Positions 28,222 through 39,140 of a DNA stretch of 40,071 nucleotides are shown piece after piece. Below the pieces are notes generated by a model, which saw only the letters and a list, made by a program, of their open reading frames with translations, did not search any database and had not been told where the DNA came from. The stretch spans positions 1 to 40,071 of the forward strand of contig JAJTBJ010000004.1 of the NCBI GenBank assembly GCA_021286985.1. The letters are read 5' to 3'. How positions within the stretch are numbered: position 1 is the first letter of the stretch; each line of letters begins with the position of its first letter. The DNA comes from Propionibacteriales bacterium. GTDB taxonomy: Bacteria; Actinomycetota; Actinomycetes; Propionibacteriales; Propionibacteriaceae. The translations under genes were made by a program, and so were the position numbers.

Positions 28222-29190
28222 GTGGCTCTGGTGCAGGTTCGGCTGGGCATCGCCGTAGTGACCTACCACTCGGCAGAGACCCTCGATCTGTGCCTGCGTT
28301 CCATCGCCGAGCACTGCCCCGAAGCCGTGGTGGTCGTCGCCGAGAACAGCGGCCAGAGCGCCGAGCTGGGCAACGTTGCGGCGAAGTACCCCGACCTGGA
28401 CGCCACGATCACTGACTCCGGTGGCAACATCGGATTCGCGCGCGGGGTGAATCTGGCGGCGGGCATCCTCGATGAGCGGGGATGCACCCATCTGCTGGTT
28501 CTCAACCCCGACGTGGAGTTGGTGACTGACCCGACCACACTGATCCGATTCCTCGATGAGGTCGACGTGGTCGGCGGAGTGCTGGCGGGCGCCGTCGCCG
28601 AGACCGGGACGGAGCCCGACGGATCGCTGCGACCCTCCAATGCCAAACGAGCCATCACCCTCGGATCTGCGCTGGTGCAGGCGGTGTTGGGAACCCGTTT
28701 CAACTCGATCAGATCGATCCCGGTGAATGCGCTGCTGAGGGTGCCGCAGATCGACGGCGCCTACATGCTGCAGACGATGGACTACTTCCGTGCCGGGCCG
28801 CTTGATGAGCGCTTCGAGCTCTACTACGAGGACGTGGAGTACTGCGACCGGGCTCGGAATGCACGAGGCGTGGCGCTGTTCGGTGAGATCGTCGGTCGCC
28901 ACGCCGCGGGGGCGAGCTACCGCAGTTCGGGCGGTGTGGGCTACCTGGCGAATCGAGTCAGTCAGGCCCGCTACCTGCTCGGCAAGTACCCGAGGGTGCC
29001 GCGGTTCGTCGTGTGGCTGGTGTTCTTCGTTGAACGGTGGACCCGCGCCGTGACGCGGCAGGCCGAAGGCGGTGCCTCTCGCGCCCAGGCGTTGAAGCTC
29101 GTCGGTCAGGAGTTGCGCAATCCGGGGTCGGTTCGGGTGCTTCAGAATCAGCGGGCGGCGGCACGCGGGCCACAGGTGGATGCCCAGTGA
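28222..29190 (+). CDS. Glycosyltransferase family 2, rhamnosyltransferase-like (WbbL type)
   Basis: The 322-residue product has LGIAVVTYHSAETLDLCLRS at the start, then SGGNIGFARGVNLA, LLVLNPDVEL with the NPD form of the DxD metal site, and ELYYEDVEYCDRAR, which holds the catalytic-base acid. The NIGFxxGxN and NPD motifs are hallmarks of WbbL-type rhamnosyltransferases, and dTDP-rhamnose genes are in the window. The start is uncertain: GTG 28222 or GTG 28231. The last bases overlap the Wzy-like start. It is cytoplasmic and extends the lipid-linked unit. Rhamnose as donor is inferred. Confidence 0.85.
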   Translation: MALVQVRLGIAVVTYHSAETLDLCLRSIAEHCPEAVVVVAENSGQSAELGNVAAKYPDLDATITDSGGNIGFARGVNLAAGILDERGCTHLLVLNPDVELVTDPTTLIRFLDEVDVVGGVLAGAVAETGTEPDGSLRPSNAKRAITLGSALVQAVLGTRFNSIRSIPVNALLRVPQIDGAYMLQTMDYFRAGPLDERFELYYEDVEYCDRARNARGVALFGEIVGRHAAGASYRSSGGVGYLANRVSQARYLLGKYPRVPRFVVWLVFFVERWTRAVTRQAEGGASRAQALKLVGQELRNPGSVRVLQNQRAAARGPQVDAQ

Positions 29191-30569
29191 AGACTCGAAC
29201 GGGTGAACTCGAAAGCCGCCAGCTCGCCGGTGGCGTGTCGCAGGCTGCCCCCGGGATGGCTGCCCCTGTACGGCGGCAGTGGTGGCTGCGCCCTGCCGCG
29301 ATCTCCTCGGGGTACCCGTTGGTGCTCCTGGTTGTGATGGTGGTTCTTGCCGCCCACCCACTACGAGTACCGCTGGGTGGGGAGACCGCCTCCATCTTCG
29401 ATCTGGCACTTGTTCCGCTCGGATTCGTCTTCCTGGGTCGTCGATTGGCGCGCCGGCCGATGAACTGGGGTCCGCGCATCATTCTGGTTGCCCTGGGGGC
29501 CCAGCTCGCGATGACGATGCTGTCGTCGGTCTGGAGCGTGACCCTCGAGGGCAGTCTGGTGGTCACGGTGGTCGCGGCGGAATCACTGGTGGTCTACCTC
29601 CTGGTGATGGATTTCGGTTCGCGCCTGAAGCCGGTTCAGCTCGCCGGGCTCCTGGCCCTGTACTCGCTGTTGTTGGTGGCGTCGTCGACGGCAACCTTCA
29701 TGGGCATCCCTGGCTTCGGGCCTCCGGCGACCGCCGTGAACCCGGGTGACTGGACCAACCGTTTGTCACACTCCCTGATCGGCAAGTCGAACAACCTGGC
29801 GACTCTGCTGGTGCCGATCGCGCCGGTGGTGTGGTACGCCGGCAGGGCTCTGCAGCGTTGGTGGCTCGAAGCGATGGGGTGGGTGACGCTGGTGGCGATC
29901 GCCCTCACCCTGAGCCGCGGAGCCTTGTTGTCGGTCGCGGGCATGGCGGCCGTGTGGATCGTCGTTCAGGCGTTCTCGCGCGGGGCGCTGACGATTCCAC
30001 CCACGAGCGTGCGGTCGCCCGGGGTGAAAGCGGTGATCGCCGTCGGCGGGCTCGTCCTGCTGCTCCTCGGGTTGGCGACGGTCATGACCCGCGGGGTATC
30101 CCTCGGCGAACGGCTGGCGCTCAGCGACAACGGGCGGTTCGACCTCTATCAAGAGGCGATCACTCAGGCCTCGCAACGATTGCTCGGTTTTGGTCCAGCG
30201 GCGAGTGCGGTCGATGTTCACAACACCTATCTGCAGGCTCTGGCCAACTTCGGGTCGATCCTCGGGACCCTGTTCGTGGTCACCTTCGCGCTGATGCTGG
30301 CCCCGTGGTTCCTGTCCGCCTATCGCAGCGGCAGCGAGGGGACCAGGACGATGACCGGTCTCGCGTTCGTCGGAATTCTCGCCATCTGTGCGGTCGAGAG
30401 CAGCTATGAGGGAACCTTGCTACGTCAGTTGATCTGGTTCGTGCTGGCGCTGGCAGTCGCGTGGCATGCTGCTTCGGCGAGGTCGGCCGGCGGTGACCCG
30501 GGGTGGGATCAGCCTCGTCCTGGCTGGAGTCGCGTGCCCTTCGGCAGAAAGTGGTCGGGCCGTGCTTGA
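29187..30569 (+). CDS. Wzy/O-antigen ligase-like polymerase
   Basis: The 460-residue product has about 12 membrane segments and the Wzy_C/O-antigen-ligase signature near the C-terminal third. NGRFDLYQEAI, LLGFGPAAS and VHNTYLQALANFGSILGTLF include the conserved HNxxL and Gly-rich element. Such proteins polymerise or transfer undecaprenyl-linked repeat units on the outer membrane face. GTG 29187 overlaps the upstream GT stop (GTGA) and has AGGTGG upstream. The longer frame from 29037 is rejected because it lies inside the GT gene. It is the only polymerase candidate seen in the window, against two flippases. Confidence 0.8.
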   Translation: MKTRTGELESRQLAGGVSQAAPGMAAPVRRQWWLRPAAISSGYPLVLLVVMVVLAAHPLRVPLGGETASIFDLALVPLGFVFLGRRLARRPMNWGPRIILVALGAQLAMTMLSSVWSVTLEGSLVVTVVAAESLVVYLLVMDFGSRLKPVQLAGLLALYSLLLVASSTATFMGIPGFGPPATAVNPGDWTNRLSHSLIGKSNNLATLLVPIAPVVWYAGRALQRWWLEAMGWVTLVAIALTLSRGALLSVAGMAAVWIVVQAFSRGALTIPPTSVRSPGVKAVIAVGGLVLLLLGLATVMTRGVSLGERLALSDNGRFDLYQEAITQASQRLLGFGPAASAVDVHNTYLQALANFGSILGTLFVVTFALMLAPWFLSAYRSGSEGTRTMTGLAFVGILAICAVESSYEGTLLRQLIWFVLALAVAWHAASARSAGGDPGWDQPRPGWSRVPFGRKWSGRA

Positions 30570-31590
30570 GGCCTTTCTTCCCTACGGTCCGCAGGGTTCT
30601 TCTGCGCGAGTGCGGCTTCTCGACTGGCTGGAACACACCGGGGTGCCCGCTCGGGTGAACTCGTATGCCGGTCTTCCCAGCAATGCACCGAGGGTGGTGC
30701 TTCGGCACCCGGCTGCGGTGGTTGCGGCTGAGGTGCGAACTCGCGCGTTGGTCCGGCAACGCCATGATCGGGTCTTTATTCAGCGCGACATCTCGCCCTT
30801 CACCTCCGGACGCCTGGCTGAGCGCCTTGCAGCCAACTCGGCCCTGTCCGTGTTCGACTTCGACGACGCGATCATGTGGACACCGCGCGTAGGGGTGCAA
30901 CGGGTCTGGTCGAGGGCGGAGAGCTGCCTGCGATCAGTCCAGGCCGTCGACCGGGTCATTGCGGGCAACCACTTGTTGGCGGAATGGGCCGCCCAGTACA
31001 ACTCGGACGTCCGCTACATCCCCAGCTGCGTGGAAACCTCGGAGTATCGACAGAAGCAGAGCTTTGAGACCGAGGCTGTGCCCCGGCTGGTATGGATGGG
31101 GTCGCCGTCGACGGAGCCCTACGTCGCTTCGGTGGCCGAGGAGTTGCTCAAGGTGCATGCGGCGACCGGTGCCCGGCTCGTCCTGATCAGTGCCGGTAAC
31201 GCCACGCTGGGGGCCGTCGACCGCATGATCGACCGGGTGGACTGGTCACCCGACGTGGCCGCCGGCATCGGCGACTGGGATGTGGCGATCGCACCATTGG
31301 TTGACGGCCCGATGGAGCGAGGGAAATGCGCCTACAAGGTGCTTCAGTACGCCGCCGCCGGTTTGCCGGCAGTCGTGAGCCCGGTGGGGGCCAACAAGAC
31401 GGTGGCCGCTGATCTGGGCTATCCCGCCCCTGAGGATCCCCAGGCGTGGGGTGATGCGTTGGTGGACGTGCTGCGAGCCAGCCCGAGCGAGCGTGCCTCG
31501 ATGGGGGCCGCAGCCCGGACCGCAGTCGATGCCGGCTACAGCTACGCCGCGTGGTCGGCCGACTGGCTGAGGGCTGTTGGCGAGGAGTGA
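30562..31590 (+). CDS. Glycosyltransferase (GT4/GT-B-like), N-terminal start uncertain
   Basis: The 342-residue product begins VLEAFLPYGPQGSSARVRLL, an acceptor-loop pattern (GxxSxRxR) of some capsular GTs. It then has FDFDDAIMW, PRLVWMGSPSTEPYV and ERGKCAYKVLQYAAAGLPAVV, where the Lys-x-x-E region of GT-B donors is replaced by KVLQY. GTG 30562 overlaps the Wzy-like gene by eight bases and fits the family start. A frame-opening start at 30466 is unlikely. The 3' end overlaps the convergent DUF2142 gene by 49 bp, an unusually long tail-to-tail overlap. Donor unknown. Confidence 0.78.
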   Translation: MLEAFLPYGPQGSSARVRLLDWLEHTGVPARVNSYAGLPSNAPRVVLRHPAAVVAAEVRTRALVRQRHDRVFIQRDISPFTSGRLAERLAANSALSVFDFDDAIMWTPRVGVQRVWSRAESCLRSVQAVDRVIAGNHLLAEWAAQYNSDVRYIPSCVETSEYRQKQSFETEAVPRLVWMGSPSTEPYVASVAEELLKVHAATGARLVLISAGNATLGAVDRMIDRVDWSPDVAAGIGDWDVAIAPLVDGPMERGKCAYKVLQYAAAGLPAVVSPVGANKTVAADLGYPAPEDPQAWGDALVDVLRASPSERASMGAAARTAVDAGYSYAAWSADWLRAVGEE

Positions 31591-33074
31591 CGCTGCCGCG
31601 GGAGAGTGTGAGCGCTGCGCAACTGGTGACCGACCGCAAGAGCGGCACCCAGGAACGCGATCGACCCGAACCAGAACACCGTCATCGGACTGGGTGACCA
31701 GGCCCACCACCATTCGATTCCCTGGTCGAGGTTGAAGCCGAAAACATCCAGACCGGTGACATAGCGCCGCAGGTTGGTATGCAACGTGATCGCCTGGGCG
31801 ACGCCGAGCGCACCGACAATGAATCCGGTTGGCAGAAGGCGGACGTCTCGCTCGTCGTCCTCGCTATCAGGGGCGAGCGCCACCATCATCGCCAGGATCA
31901 TCACCGGCAGGAAGTAGCGTGGCTGGAAGACCCACGACGCCATATTGCGGGCGGTGGCGATGGCCATCATGATCGCCGCGGGGATCATGAAGGACGTCAG
32001 CACGGCCGTGGCCTTGCGCCACCGGGCCTTGCGCAGCCCCCAGAACAGAACTCCCACGTACACCGTGCCCGCGAGAACCCAGGTGGCCGCCGGCGGGCGG
32101 GTGTCCAGCCAGCCCAGGCCGTAGGTGCCGAAGGTGCCGAAGAATGTCTTGGGCAGTTCACGGAGCCGGGCAAACCAGGCGTCCGGCCGTGAGGATTGTG
32201 GAACTCCGTCGGCCGGGTCGAGAACCAGCTGAGCCGATTGGAGGGAGAGAGCCCAGAGCACCGCGGCCACGGCGAGCAGGACCACGCCGCCACCGATCAG
32301 GAGGGTCCGCCGGCTGAGTCTGGCATTCAGGAACCACGCCAGCACCAGCGCGAGCGCGGCGTACGCGGCGGCATCAGCGCGGCTGAACACGCCCAGGACG
32401 AGCGCGACGACTGCCACTGCCCCGAGCTGCCAGCGGCGGGTGGTCGTAGGGGCGTGGGCGAACTCGGTGGCCGCTGCCCACAGCAGCGTGGCGGAGGTGA
32501 TCGCCCAACTGCTGGGATTTGCTGAGGACACCACGAACAGGCCCAGGGGCACCAAAGTCACCAGCGAACCGAGCAGGTATGCCGGGCGCAGCCGCGGGCG
32601 CGCCAAAAGGAGCAGGGCAGCCAATCCAGCCGAGTAGATCGCGGAGTTCAGCAGGCGCATGCCCATCACCGAGCCCACCAGGTCGGGACCGGCGAACAGA
32701 CCCATGACCGCGTAGAAGCCGTTGGGATAGTAGTTGGAGAAGTTGAAGCGATCCGTCTCCACCAGCGTGCGGTCGAGGATCGGGCAGGCCCCGTTCGTGT
32801 CGGGGAGGTGCTGGTAACACGGCGCATCCAACAGCATCCGGGGGACCATCCGAGTGGTGCTGATGTGGCCCGGCTCGCACAGGCCTGGCCGAGTACCCCA
32901 CGCGCACCACGCGCTGGCGAGGTGGAAGTCCTCATCGGGAGACGAGCCCACCGGCGAGGACACCGCCCACCCGGCCATGGTCAGGAAGAGCAGGATCGGA
33001 TACAGGATCCACAGCGCCCGACGGGGCGGCCGCAGGCGCCCTTGCGGCACTACGGTGACGCTCTCGGTGGCCAT
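31542..33074 (-). CDS. DUF2142 family membrane protein (copy A)
   Basis: The 510-residue product has about 11 membrane segments and the DUF2142 opening SSPVGSSPDEDFHLASAWC, whose acidic pair sits after the first helix as in GT-C glycosyltransferases. LHTNLRRYVTG near the C-terminus is shared with its neighbour. DUF2142 proteins occur in surface-polysaccharide clusters and are thought to be GT-C-like, using lipid-phosphate sugars, but the function is unproven. The ATG shares one base with the copy B stop (TGATG). Its tail runs 49 bp into the convergent GT gene. Confidence 0.8.
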   Translation of the reverse strand: MATESVTVVPQGRLRPPRRALWILYPILLFLTMAGWAVSSPVGSSPDEDFHLASAWCAWGTRPGLCEPGHISTTRMVPRMLLDAPCYQHLPDTNGACPILDRTLVETDRFNFSNYYPNGFYAVMGLFAGPDLVGSVMGMRLLNSAIYSAGLAALLLLARPRLRPAYLLGSLVTLVPLGLFVVSSANPSSWAITSATLLWAAATEFAHAPTTTRRWQLGAVAVVALVLGVFSRADAAAYAALALVLAWFLNARLSRRTLLIGGGVVLLAVAAVLWALSLQSAQLVLDPADGVPQSSRPDAWFARLRELPKTFFGTFGTYGLGWLDTRPPAATWVLAGTVYVGVLFWGLRKARWRKATAVLTSFMIPAAIMMAIATARNMASWVFQPRYFLPVMILAMMVALAPDSEDDERDVRLLPTGFIVGALGVAQAITLHTNLRRYVTGLDVFGFNLDQGIEWWWAWSPSPMTVFWFGSIAFLGAALAVGHQLRSAHTLPRQRHSSPTALSQSADHAA

Positions 33075-34567
33075 CAGTTCACCTCCGCGGGGGTGGGGGC
33101 AGTGGTGGGCTCAGCGGTCGCGGACGTCGTCCGCCTCCGCAGGGTGGGGCCGAGCGTGGCCACCAGTGCCGCCAGGGTGAACGCGACCGACCCGATGGCG
33201 AAGACCAGCATTGGCGAGGGGCCGGTCGGCCACCACCATTCGATCTTGTGATTGAGGCTGAACCAGAACTTGTCGGTGCCAGTGACATAGCGGCGCAGGT
33301 TGGTGTGCAACGCGGCGGCTTGGGCAGCGGCGACCAGCACGAGCACGGTGGTCGCCTGGGCCAGGCTGAACTGCGGCCCGATCGGGTTGTCTTCGACCAC
33401 GGCGATCAGGATCGCGATGATCAGCAGCGGCAGGACGGTGCGGGCCTGGGCGGTGAACTGGCTCCCGGGCAGGCTGGCCAGCAGCGGCGTCACCGCAGCC
33501 GCGGTGAAGACGATCGCGCTGGCGGCGATCTTCCGCCATCCACGATGGCGCAGGCCCCACAACCAGATCATCGCCGCAGCGACCAGAGCGCTCACCCAGG
33601 TCAGCGGCGGCATGGTCGTGTCGAGCCAGCCCAGACGGGTGTAGCCGAAGGCTCCCGCCCACAACTCGGGCACCCGCAGCAGATCGGCCAGCCACCCGTC
33701 CGGCCCGGGGGTGGCGGTGCCGGTGCTGAGGGTGTCGGTGCGGGCGTGCGTGGCGAACCACGTGAACGAGACCACCATCAGGCTCAGCGTCGTCAGGCCC
33801 GAAATCAGCGATCGGCGCGAGCTGCGGGCTGTCGCCAACCACGCCAGTCCGATGGCCAGCCCGGCGTACGCGGCGGCGTCGGTCCGACTGGCGAACGCCA
33901 GCACGAGCCCGAGTCCCATGATGGCGGCCAGCGCGATCACCCGCGCGCGGCGCGGCTGGGGGTGGCCGAGGGTGCGTCCGAGCTCGACGGCACCGGCCCA
34001 GACGAGGAAGGCAGAGGTCAGCGCCCAACTGCTCGGATTGGCCGAGGCGATGGTGAACAGCCCGAGCGGCACCAGGCTCACCAGCGACACCAACAGGTAG
34101 GACGCGCGCCGTCCCGGCGCGGCCAGCCAGAGCAGCGCGGTCAGCCCGAGCACGTGTACCACGACGTTGAACAGCCGCATCATCAGCACCGAAGTGCCGA
34201 CGTTCTTTCCGGCGAACAGCCCCATCACCCAGGCGAAGCCGGACGGGCCAGCGCCGGCGAAGTCGCCGCGTGAGGTCTCCACCATGCCGGAGGCACTCGG
34301 GCAGCTGCCGCTGTGGTGCGCGCTGCCGGCGTAGCAGCTGACCTGGTCCAAGGCCGCCGGCACCATTCGGGTGGGCGGGATCGACCCGGGGGTGCACAGG
34401 CCGGCGCGGGTGCCGTGGGAGCACCAGGCGGTGGCGAGGTGATAGTCCTCGTCGGGGGATGAGCCGGCCGGGGAACTCCAGGCCCACATGGCCAAGGTGA
34501 TCAGCAGCAACACCGGATAGGCCAACCAGACCCATCGGCGCACATTCGTCGCGGCGGTTCGGCTCAC
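33074..34567 (-). CDS. DUF2142 family membrane protein (copy B)
   Basis: The 497-residue product is paralogous to copy A along its whole length: SSPAGSSPDEDYHLATAWC, a GLC-PG segment, TRMVP, SSANPSSWA-type and LHTNLRRYVTG motifs recur in the same order. About 11 membrane segments are predicted. GTG 34567 is preferred because GGGGAAAG lies just upstream and the length then matches copy A. An upstream frame of 106 codons (to 34885) reads through a palindromic repeat and is rejected. The pair looks like an old tandem duplication, each copy perhaps handling a different sugar. Confidence 0.8.
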   Translation of the reverse strand: MSRTAATNVRRWVWLAYPVLLLITLAMWAWSSPAGSSPDEDYHLATAWCSHGTRAGLCTPGSIPPTRMVPAALDQVSCYAGSAHHSGSCPSASGMVETSRGDFAGAGPSGFAWVMGLFAGKNVGTSVLMMRLFNVVVHVLGLTALLWLAAPGRRASYLLVSLVSLVPLGLFTIASANPSSWALTSAFLVWAGAVELGRTLGHPQPRRARVIALAAIMGLGLVLAFASRTDAAAYAGLAIGLAWLATARSSRRSLISGLTTLSLMVVSFTWFATHARTDTLSTGTATPGPDGWLADLLRVPELWAGAFGYTRLGWLDTTMPPLTWVSALVAAAMIWLWGLRHRGWRKIAASAIVFTAAAVTPLLASLPGSQFTAQARTVLPLLIIAILIAVVEDNPIGPQFSLAQATTVLVLVAAAQAAALHTNLRRYVTGTDKFWFSLNHKIEWWWPTGPSPMLVFAIGSVAFTLAALVATLGPTLRRRTTSATAEPTTAPTPAEVN

Positions 34568-37044
<2,477 letters not shown>

Positions 37045-37048
<4 letters not shown>

Positions 37049-37776
37049 GCGATCGACCCGCTTCCGGCCAGCCGCTGCGGCGACTGCGCCCGCCACCAGC
37101 TGACGATCTCGGCCAGCGCCGGATCGGCGTCCGCTCCGTTCAGGGAGAAGTCGCCACGGTCATAGGCCTCGGCGAGGGCTGCGGCGGCGTCCGGGGTGAC
37201 GCCGAGCTTGTTCAGCACGTAGGAGTTCAGGCCGTGCAGTCGGATCGGCGATCCGTAGGCCTTGGCGAACGGCGGCAGATCGTGGGTGACCGGCGAGCCC
37301 ATGCCGACCATCGAGCCGGAACCGATGATCCGGTACTGATGGACGCTGGCGTTCATGCCGAGGTTGCAGTGAGCGCCGATGACCGCGTGACCGCCCACCC
37401 GGACGCCGGCCGACAGTGTGACGTCAGCGCCGATCAGGCAATCGTGAGCGACGTAGACACTGTTGAGCAGCCAACTGCCCGCGCCGATCGTGGTGGTGCG
37501 GTGACTGCCTTGATGAATGGTCGACAGCTCCCTGATCACGACGTCGTCGCCGATCTCGACGCCGCAATGATCGAGGTCTCCCTCCCAGGCGACGTTCTGT
37601 CGACGCGAGCCCATCTCCGGAGGCGTGCCGATGACCACGTGGGGTCCGATCCACACCCGGTCGCCGATGGTCAGCGGGCCCAGCAGCACGGCGCCGGGGC
37701 CGACCACCACGTCGCTGCCGAGGGTGACACCGTCGCCAACGGTCGCGCTGGGGTGGATGCGAGCTGCCGCAGCCAT
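37045..37776 (-). CDS. LpxA-like UDP-amino-sugar acyltransferase
   Basis: The 243-residue product has LpxA architecture: a hexapeptide beta-helix over residues 6-170 and a helical C-terminus (RLHGLNSYVLNKLG then LAEAYDRG). Key LpxA features are IRELSTIHQG, VAHDCLIG with the His111-Asp112 catalytic pair, GGHAVIG (His130), ASVHQYRIIG (His146) and VGMGSPVTHDLPPFAKAYG. LpxA transfers an acyl chain from acyl-ACP to O3 of UDP-GlcNAc, or N3 of UDP-GlcNAc3N in some species. An AGGTGA ribosome binding site supports the ATG. It diverges from a DegT and a Gfo/Idh gene resembling gnnB and gnnA. No lpxC, lpxD or lpxB is present, so a non-lipid-A role is likely. Confidence 0.82.
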
Positions 37777-37995
37777 GCGGTCACCTTTCTTGGCGCTCGA
37801 TCAAGGGGCGTGGCCTGGCCTGCGGCAGGAGCGTGTTCGCCGTCACGCAGGCCGCGCCAATGGTAACCGAAGCGTCGCCGATGCGGGCTGCGCTGTCGGG
37901 GCGTCCGGGTGGGCCAGGCGGGGGCAACGTTTTACCTGGCCACCTCGGCGATTCTTCGCTCGGCTGCGGCCCCGGAATCCCGCTTTCGCTTGTAG

Positions 37996-38001
37996 TAGCC
38001 T
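37996..38001 (+). promoter_or_regulatory. Candidate -10 element for the gnnB-like operon
   Basis: TAGCCT lies 41 nt before the GTG at 38043 and touches the left arm of a strong inverted repeat. No convincing -35 box is seen. Confidence 0.3.
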
Positions 38002-38031
38002 GTGCAGCGTTTCAGCCGGTCCGCTGCACAG
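38000..38031 (+). promoter_or_regulatory. Inverted repeat / leader hairpin upstream of the gnnB-like gene
   Basis: CTGTGCAGCG (38000-38009) and CGCTGCACAG (38022-38031) are perfect 10-bp inverted repeats around a 12-nt loop. The right arm ends against the probable ribosome binding site (AGAGAG, 38030-38035). It could be a repressor operator overlapping the promoter or an RNA hairpin controlling translation. Confidence 0.6.
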
Positions 38032-38042
38032 AGAGTCATCTC

Positions 38043-39140
38043 GTGATACCCGTTTCCACAGTCCGATTAGGGGCTGAAGTCACCGACCGCGTTCTTGCCG
38101 TACTGGCCTCGGGCATCATCGCCCAGGGGCCGGTCGTGGCCGAGTTCGAGAGCCGTTTCGCCGAGTTGATCGGCGCGGAGCATGCGGTGGCGGTGAACAA
38201 CGGCACCACCGCGTTGGTGGCGGCCATCCAGGCCCTCGATCTTCAACCAGGCGACGAGGTGATCACCAGCCCGTTCACGTTCATCGCCACGCTGAACGCG
38301 ATTCTGCAGGCTGGGGCGACCGCCCGCTTCGCCGACATCACCACCGACGACTTCTGCCTGGACGCCGCCTCGGTGCAGGCGCAGGTGACCGAGCGCACCA
38401 AGGTGCTGATGCCGGTGCACCTGTACGGCCAGGCTGCTGACATGACCGCGCTGATGCCCATCGCCGCCGAGCACGGCCTGGCGGTGGTCGAGGATGCCGC
38501 CCAGGCCCACGGCGCCACGATCGAGGGACGGGGGGCGGGCACCTTCGGGACCGGCTGCTTCTCCTTCTACGCCACCAAGAACCTCACCACCGGTGAGGGC
38601 GGCATGATCACCACCAACGATGCGGTCATGGCCGACAAGCTGCGGGTGCTGCGCAACCAGGGCATGCGGGCTCGCTACGAGTACGTCATGGCCGGTCACA
38701 ACTACCGGCTCACCGATCTGCAGGCTGCGGTGGTGCTGCCGCAGCTCGACACCTATGCCGACCAGGTTGCCGCTCGCCGGGCCAATGCCGCCGGGCTGTC
38801 CGAGCGCTTGGCTGACATCGAAGGTCTGGTGCTGCCCACCGAACGTGCCGGACGTGGCCACGTCTGGCATCAGTACACGGTGCTGTTGCCTGAGGGCGTC
38901 GATCGGGGCGGCTTCGTCGACGCGCTGGCTGCGGCCGGGGTGGGCGCGGGCATCTACTACCCCAAGCCGGTCTACGACTACGACACCTACCGGGGTCGCT
39001 CCGACGTGATCGTCACTGAGACTCCAGTGGCCGACGCGGTCGCCGCCCGGTGCGTGTCCCTTCCGGTGCACCAGCACTTGCAGCCCGGCGATGTCGACAC
39101 CATCGCGGCCGCCGTCCGCTCCGTGTTGGGGCAGTCGTGA
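38043..39140 (+). CDS. DegT-family sugar-nucleotide 3-aminotransferase, GnnB/WbpE-like
   Basis: The 365-residue product has the DegT fold: LGAEVTDRVLAVLASG at the start, AVNNGTTALVAAI, TSPFTFIATLNAIL, VVEDAAQAHGA, and the PLP lysine in SFYATKNLTTGEGGM (Lys179). The sequence favours enzymes acting on UDP-3-keto-hexosamines (GnnB, WbpE/WlbC). GTG 38043 is chosen because it opens the fold properly. The frame extends upstream to 37833, but that extension crosses the promoter hairpin. The stop overlaps the oxidoreductase start (GTGA), so substrate is probably passed from that enzyme. Perosamine-type C4 activity cannot be excluded. Confidence 0.85.
   Translation: MIPVSTVRLGAEVTDRVLAVLASGIIAQGPVVAEFESRFAELIGAEHAVAVNNGTTALVAAIQALDLQPGDEVITSPFTFIATLNAILQAGATARFADITTDDFCLDAASVQAQVTERTKVLMPVHLYGQAADMTALMPIAAEHGLAVVEDAAQAHGATIEGRGAGTFGTGCFSFYATKNLTTGEGGMITTNDAVMADKLRVLRNQGMRARYEYVMAGHNYRLTDLQAAVVLPQLDTYADQVAARRANAAGLSERLADIEGLVLPTERAGRGHVWHQYTVLLPEGVDRGGFVDALAAAGVGAGIYYPKPVYDYDTYRGRSDVIVTETPVADAVAARCVSLPVHQHLQPGDVDTIAAAVRSVLGQS

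Noticed and set aside
37833-38042. N-terminal extension of the gnnB-like aminotransferase
   Set aside because: The extension crosses the promoter and hairpin and has no similarity to the DegT fold, which begins right after GTG 38043.
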